Shown: positions 59,107-64,000 of the stretch, one piece after another
How the letters are laid out: every line of letters begins with the position of its first letter
Numbering within the stretch: position 1 is the first letter of the stretch
Source: Hypericum androsaemum
Lineage: Eukaryota > Streptophyta > Magnoliopsida > Malpighiales > Hypericaceae
Assembly: GCA_963995505.1 (NCBI GenBank)
Contig: OZ023180.1
Span: 15,824,689-15,888,688 of the forward strand
Length of the DNA stretch: 64,000 nt
Direction of reading: 5' to 3'
Notes under the pieces: generated by a model
Databases searched by the model: none
The model's input: the letters and a program-made list of their open reading frames with translations, nothing else
Told to the model about the DNA's origin: nothing
Translations under genes and position numbers: made by a program

Positions 59107-60178
59107 ATTGCTTGTCCTCAAGGAAGTGAAGCATCAGAAACACTAAAAATTATTGGCCTCCTAGTATCGTGAACTATCCAGAGAAAACCTCATATCAGCT
59201 CAATTTTGCAATTCAAGTCTAGCCCATAAATCAAAGTATTTCCCCATAATTTTTATCATTGAGAAAGCAGTGAAGTTTACTAGGAACAATATAGCAAAAA
59301 GCACATGACATGAAGAGATAATTAAGAATACGTTGCTCCATTATTATACCTAGCCCCAAAACTATTTTTGTTAGCGGTTAGCTTTACTCGTTTGGCGTCT
59401 TAGGACTTACTCGCAGATAGTGGTAGGCAAAACCACCTCCACATCTTTGAGTTATCCCGATTAGGCTAGAGTTCACCCCTATCAAAATCCATCTTTCTAT
59501 TTTTATGGATCTTTTTACACCACCCATTCACACATCACATAGCAAAATCTGCATATAACGTTATACATTCCATACATTCCACAACCACTTCCATCGTATC
59601 CTTTTTTTTGTTTCTTTGTTCATCACTTTTTCCCTTTTTTCACATTCCATTTCTTTTTTCACATACCACACACCTTTCCTTTCCTTCTCCTTTCGGGTAG
59701 GGGCTTTGCTCTAATTTATTGACCTAACCGCTGCCCTTCTTCGCCTAAAAGATTTTTCAAAAATGGGTTTTTGGCAGCAAGCACATTACTCGGTTAGACT
59801 CGCAAGTTAGCTAAAACTTTTTTAATATACATGCATGATTCGGTTACTAAGAGCGTGTTCCCTAAACTATTCATGTGTTCTCTTAGTCCCGTACCTAGCA
59901 ATCGCTTAATCAAATTATGAGGTGTTAAAAAGCATGAACTACTTTGCAATAATGGCCTTATCCTATCCTTGCAACTCTTTTCCTGGCATGAACCTTCCTA
60001 AGGATATTCGATTTCTAGGAAGCAAATAATTCAAGGGTGAAGTTTCCTCATCTGCTTATGATACCTCATCAGACTTAAGCACACTTCTACCTCAGACCTA
60101 GACTCGATTACACACGAACAAAAAATGAAAACACACAACATATTAGACGCCCTCTCACACTCACTAAACACAATGTCC
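59107..60178. other. Athila non-coding spacer before 3' LTR
   Basis: No ORF of note. Athila elements carry a long non-coding stretch here. Pyrimidine-rich text near 59600-59700. Confidence 0.5.
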
Positions 60179-61690
60179 TCAATGTGGGGCAAGACACAAA
60201 CAAACATCACAACTCATAAAATAATAGCACAATCGTATAATGCAGAAATAAGCATAACAGAAAAGGAAAGAGAAGTAGACTGGTACTGCCTTATTAATTG
60301 TGAGAGAGAGGAGGTGGTGGAAAGGACTTGGAATGTGTCTCAACCCAAGCCTGCATCCAGTCATGAGAAGCCTGCTGGGCCACGAATTATGCTTGTTGGG
60401 TGGCACATAATCTAGCATAGTGAGCTTATTAAGTAGACTCCATCGGGGCATTGTAGTTTCGCTGCTCCTGGTAGAGCACTTCTTTGTAGCAACAGAGGAG
60501 CTGTAGCGAGTGTTGAGCTCTTGATGGGCTGCCGCTAATCGGGCAGTGTGCTTGTGGTGCCTTTGCCAATGGGCCTCGTGGACAGTGGCCATCTCTGTCA
60601 TATGAACCTCCATACCGGTAATGCACTCCGTCAGTTCCATCAAGTCTGCTTGGTAAGCCAGGATCCGCACAGATTATTGTTGGAGATGTCTTTTCACTTT
60701 CCCCCAGTGCTTTCATTCCTTGAAGGGTACCACCTCCTGGCCATTCCTCTTAGTTGTGTTGATGAGGTGACAGGAACAGAGGAGTGGAATGTCGATCACA
60801 GTCGGGGAATGAGATAATCTCGTGTATCTTGCAAGATGATCAGGGAAAAAACGCTCTGCGATGCGGGTGATTATGTGACCCAAAAAGTCCAAAGCTTGAC
60901 GACCCGATATAATTTTCTTGAAAACTTCCACAATCAAATTAAATGTGCCGAAGGCAAGCCTACCATGCATCCAATGCTTGATATATAATTGTGTACGGGT
61001 CATTCTACTATCCTCATTAGTACCAGTGAATACCAGGCACATAAAACTATACAGCAAAGACATATGTGAATCACAAATGAGGGCAGACGGAGCTTGGCCA
61101 GCTGTATACTCATGGAAGGTAGTGTTGGCGTACCAACCCCTATCCGCATCCCCATCAGTGTCAAAATCTAACAGACCCCTACCCGACTTAATGTCTAGAA
61201 TGTTAACTGGGATTGGTTCAGTAACCGTAAATGGTTTACCGAACAGGCGTGCAGTAAATGAAGATTTCTTCTCAGCAATGATTAACGTGGTATAAAACTA
61301 TGACATCAACCCAGGATATGCTTGAACCATGTTGTCCATAAAATACTCCAATTCTATTGATTGTAAAACAATGCGAAGGGCATCTCCTATACCAAGTGTA
61401 CGCATGTCATCCCACTCAATCACATTGTATGCATGTATGCAAAATTTTTGAAACTTAGTAAACCTGGTAACTTCCCAATCGTGAAATAGTGGAAAGGATA
61501 TCTCGGTGTGGGCGGCAGAAGCGTCTAGAGGGGGGATGCCGATGGTGAAGGAGATGCCGATGACGAAGGGGATGGCGATGGTTAGGAAGGTGGAGGCATA
61601 GAGGCCTTTCATTTTTTTTTCTTCGTGGGCACGCTGCTTCTTATTGCTCACCTTGCTCGCACTAGCACTCTTGGTCATCTTGCAAGTTGA
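60179..61690 (-). pseudogene. Athila post-pol ORF (plant transposon protein domain), broken
   Basis: The frame begins near 61679 (MTKSASASKVSNKKQRAHEE). It continues through WEVTRFTKFQKFCIHAYNVI to a TAG at 61299-61301, then reads FYTTLII, FGKPFTVTEPIPVNILDIKS and IKHWMHGRLAFGTFNLIVEV, ISGRQALDFLGHIITRIAER. The later part (60179-60716) is helical and His/Gln-rich, like a coiled coil. It resembles the conserved domain found in plant Athila elements between pol and the 3' LTR, sometimes called env-like; the role is unproven. A frame change near 60715 adds to the stop. Confidence 0.55.
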
Positions 61691-61762
61691 GAAGACGTTG
61701 AATAATAATTTTTGAAAGTTTCCAGAGTGTTGCTGGCCAATGACAGGAGATGGGCAGGTCAC

Positions 61763-62280
61763 ACTTCTAGAGAGGCCTCGGTCTGGGCTTCGTCGTATTG
61801 TAGGCAGTCAGAGACGTAGAGCTCCTGAGGAGCTACAATCGACCCCAAAAGAAAATTTGGGGTTTTTCCCTTTAGAACCTTGGTGAGGGCCGATGGAGAT
61901 CACTACTGATGGAGAGAGGGGCACTCAGACTCGGAGAGGTGGTGAGGTGGTCTACCGGATGTGGAAGTCACCGGTGGGACAAGTGGTGGTCACCAGAGTG
62001 CTCTTCTTCTTTGTTCGGGGGTCTTTTTTTTTGCCAAACTAACGGGCGCTAGTTTAATTACGAGTGGCAGTTAAAACTCGGGCAAACTTATGTACCCCGC
62101 CACTATCGAACATTGTTTGGCTTACGATCACAAGTTTTACTATTTTTTTGTGAGCAGAATTTGCAAACCAAAACATAAAATTAGTCTAAAGCAAAAACTC
62201 GAAAAATAAAATCACATAAAATTAAAATGCTAATTTTAAGTCATTAGCTTCACTATTACTCCCTCAGACTAAGGTGCGGA
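61763..62280. other. Spacer between Athila post-pol ORF and integrase end
   Basis: Leader-like region of the post-pol ORF. No conserved domain seen. Confidence 0.4.
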
Positions 62281-64000
62281 TGGTGGGAACAATGTGTGCA
62301 CAACTCGAGCGCGCTCCACATCATTCCCAAGGTATAGCTTGCACTACTGGCTGTTGACTTTAAACGATTGGCCCTTGGAATTCTTGAGTTCAGTTGCTCT
62401 TTGAGGTACGACATCGATGATCTCAAACGGCCCACTCTACCTTGAATTTAGCTTACTGGGAACAACTTCAAGTGAGAGTTGTAGAGAAGTACTTATTGTC
62501 CAACCTAGAAGTTCTTGTTCCCAATATGAGCATCGTGCCTTTTCTTCGTGGTCCCCTTATAAAGCCTTGTATTTTTGGAGGCACTTGCACGAATTTCCTC
62601 AAGTTTATGGAGTTGTACGATTCAGCATACTCTAGCGAGCTTATAGTCATAGTTTAATACCTTGAGCGCCCAAAATGCTCGATGTTTGAGCTCCACTGGA
62701 AGGTGATACGCCATGCATAGACCAGACGATAGAGTGTTGCTCCAATAAGGGTCATGAATGCGATGCGGTAAGGCCATAATGTGTCATCAAGTTTTAAAGG
62801 CCAATCTTTTTGGGCTGAACTTACCATTTTATCTAGAATCCTCTTTAGCTGCCTATTAGAAACTTTAACTTTGCCACTAATTTGAGAATGGTAAGGAGTG
62901 GCTACCTTATGAGTGACACTATAGTGCTTGAGGATGGTTGCAAAAGTGGGAACCGCCATCACTAATAATCGCACGAGGAACACTAAATCGAGCAAAGAGC
63001 TTTTTGAGGAAGAGCAAGACCACTTTTGCATTGTTAGTTGGGGTAGCCCATGTCTCTATCCACTTGGAGACATAGTCGACTCCCACAATGAAGTACTTGT
63101 TGCCTTTAGATGAAGGAAAAGGACCCATAAAGTCGATCCCCCCACACGTCAAATAGCTCAACTTCCAAGATGCTTGATTGTGGCATTTCATCCCTTCGAG
63201 AAATATTTCCCATTCTTTGACAGCGATCACAGTATTCCGCAAACTCTCTTGCATCTTTGAAAAAGTAGGCCAATAAAAACCACTGTTCAAGCACCCTTGT
63301 AGCTTTCTTTGTTGCTCCAAAGTGACCGGCATAAGCCGATCCATGACATTCTTGGAGAACAGCTGGTATCTCCTCATTCAGAACACGTCGCCTTAGTGGG
63401 CCATCAACACAATGCCAAAATAAATGTAGCTCATCCCACACATAAAAAGGGACATCGCTGAGGAACTTCTTTCTCTTGGAGTAGCTCAAAACTTCAGGCA
63501 TGACTTCACTCACAAAGTAATTGGCATAGTCCACACACCATGCAGGTCTCACTGACTGCACATAATATAATGCTTCATTCGGAAAGTATTTAAGGATCCT
63601 CCCTTCTTTTCCATCCCATTGCTATTCTCTAGGCGAGAAAAATGACCCGCTACCACATTCTCCATGCCCTTCTTATCCTTTATCACCAAGTCAAAATCCT
63701 ACAAAAGTAGAATCCAACGAATAAGTTGGGGTTTGACATCTTGTTTAGCGACGACATACCTCAAGGCAGCGTGGTCAGTGTAGATGACGACTTCAGAGCC
63801 TAGTAGGTAAAGCCTAAACTTGTCATAAGCGTACACCATTACGAGCATCTCTTTCTCTGTGGTCGTATAGTTAAGTTGTGCTCTGGTGAGTATGCGGCTT
63901 GCGTAATAGATGACATGTAAATGCCCTTCCTTTCTTTGTCCTAGGACACAACCCAAGGCATCATTGCTGGCATCGAACATGAGCTCTAATGGGAGGTCCC
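62281..64000 (-). pseudogene. Athila pol remnant: RNase H and integrase
   Basis: From the right edge the minus strand gives RNase H (MFDASNDALGCVLGQRKEG, YTTTEKEMLVMVYAYDKF, IYTDHAALRYV). Integrase follows from 63561: zinc region with HGSAYAGHFG and YCDRCQR, then WGD/IDFMGPFPSS across a frame change near 63110, ISDGGSHFCN near 62940, and HSQISGKVKVSNRQLKRIL. In the last motif Lys stands where the catalytic Glu is usual. The C-terminal part (KGTMLILGTRTSRL, FKVEWAV) decays with stops to about 62281. Reverse transcriptase lies beyond the window. Enzyme activity is not expected. Confidence 0.82.

Larger units (their letters stand above)
57720..64000 (-). mobile_element. Athila-type gypsy retrotransposon, 3' part
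   Basis: From the 3' LTR (57720-59089) upward: polypurine tract, spacer, an extra ORF after pol, integrase, then RNase H and reverse transcriptase running off the window at 64000. Order and motifs fit Athila. It is inserted into the gypsy gag of opposite strand, with CCAAG as the left flank. Stops and frame changes make it inactive. Confidence 0.85.

Overview
This window is eudicot nuclear DNA. It has a chalcone synthase gene with its single intron in the Cys60 codon, a plant PLS-class pentatricopeptide (PPR) gene, and plant-type transposons (FAR1-like Mutator transposase, Athila and Tat-like gypsy, copia, LINE, tRNA-derived SINEs). Only two genes look intact: CHS (14941-16768, minus) and an intronless PPR gene resembling Arabidopsis At3g22150 (25293-27761, plus). 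Almost everything else is mobile DNA or debris moved by it. No species can be named from sequence alone.

1-10.2 kb: a degenerate Mutator-like element (MULE) complex. A FAR1/MULE transposase pseudogene (plus, four exons) lies between long inverted arrays of a ~22 bp unit built on ATTGGTTT (read AACCAAT on the right). A convergent, multi-exon Ulp1/C48 SUMO-protease-like pseudogene (minus) follows. Its catalytic His, Asp, Gln and Cys can be read, but a stop codon lies between Asp and Cys. The same ATTGGTTT motif fills many introns of both genes, always on the coding strand. 10.2-14.2 kb: SINE-like repeats, a foldback element and a MULE-type inverted-repeat element.

14.9-16.8 kb: CHS, with a TATA box and two G-boxes 30 bp apart upstream. 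18.2-19.1 kb: LINE remnant. 19.6-24.7 kb: copia element with both LTRs, primer-binding site and polypurine tract but many stops. 24.7-25.0 kb: short hAT-like remnant. 25.3-27.8 kb: PPR gene.

28.7-37.6 kb: a Pack-MULE carrying DUF538 sequence, a copia remnant, a solo LTR of Athila type, two exons of a neprosin-type gene, a Pack-MULE carrying the first thioredoxin domain of a PDI, and directly after it an RPT6 (26S proteasome ATPase) first exon that runs into a 0.9 kb ATTGGTTT array.

38.1-48.9 kb: an old direct duplication of about 5 kb. Each copy carries a related MULE-like element and an ATACCATTTGACATA array. The copies differ by a SINE with target-site duplication in copy 1 and a hairpin-ended MITE in copy 2. 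49.9-51.0 kb: a Pack-MULE with a perfect 9 bp target duplication and a glycine-rich RNA-binding protein fragment, inserted 9 bp beyond the stop of a second neprosin pseudogene (51.0-52.3 kb). 52.8-57.7 kb: a Tat-like gypsy cut by the 3' LTR of an Athila element on the minus strand, which fills the rest of the window and runs off its end.

Two themes recur: repeated capture of host exons by MULE-type inverted repeats (PDI, DUF538, GRP, possibly RPT6), and an ATTGGTTT satellite tied to coding direction.
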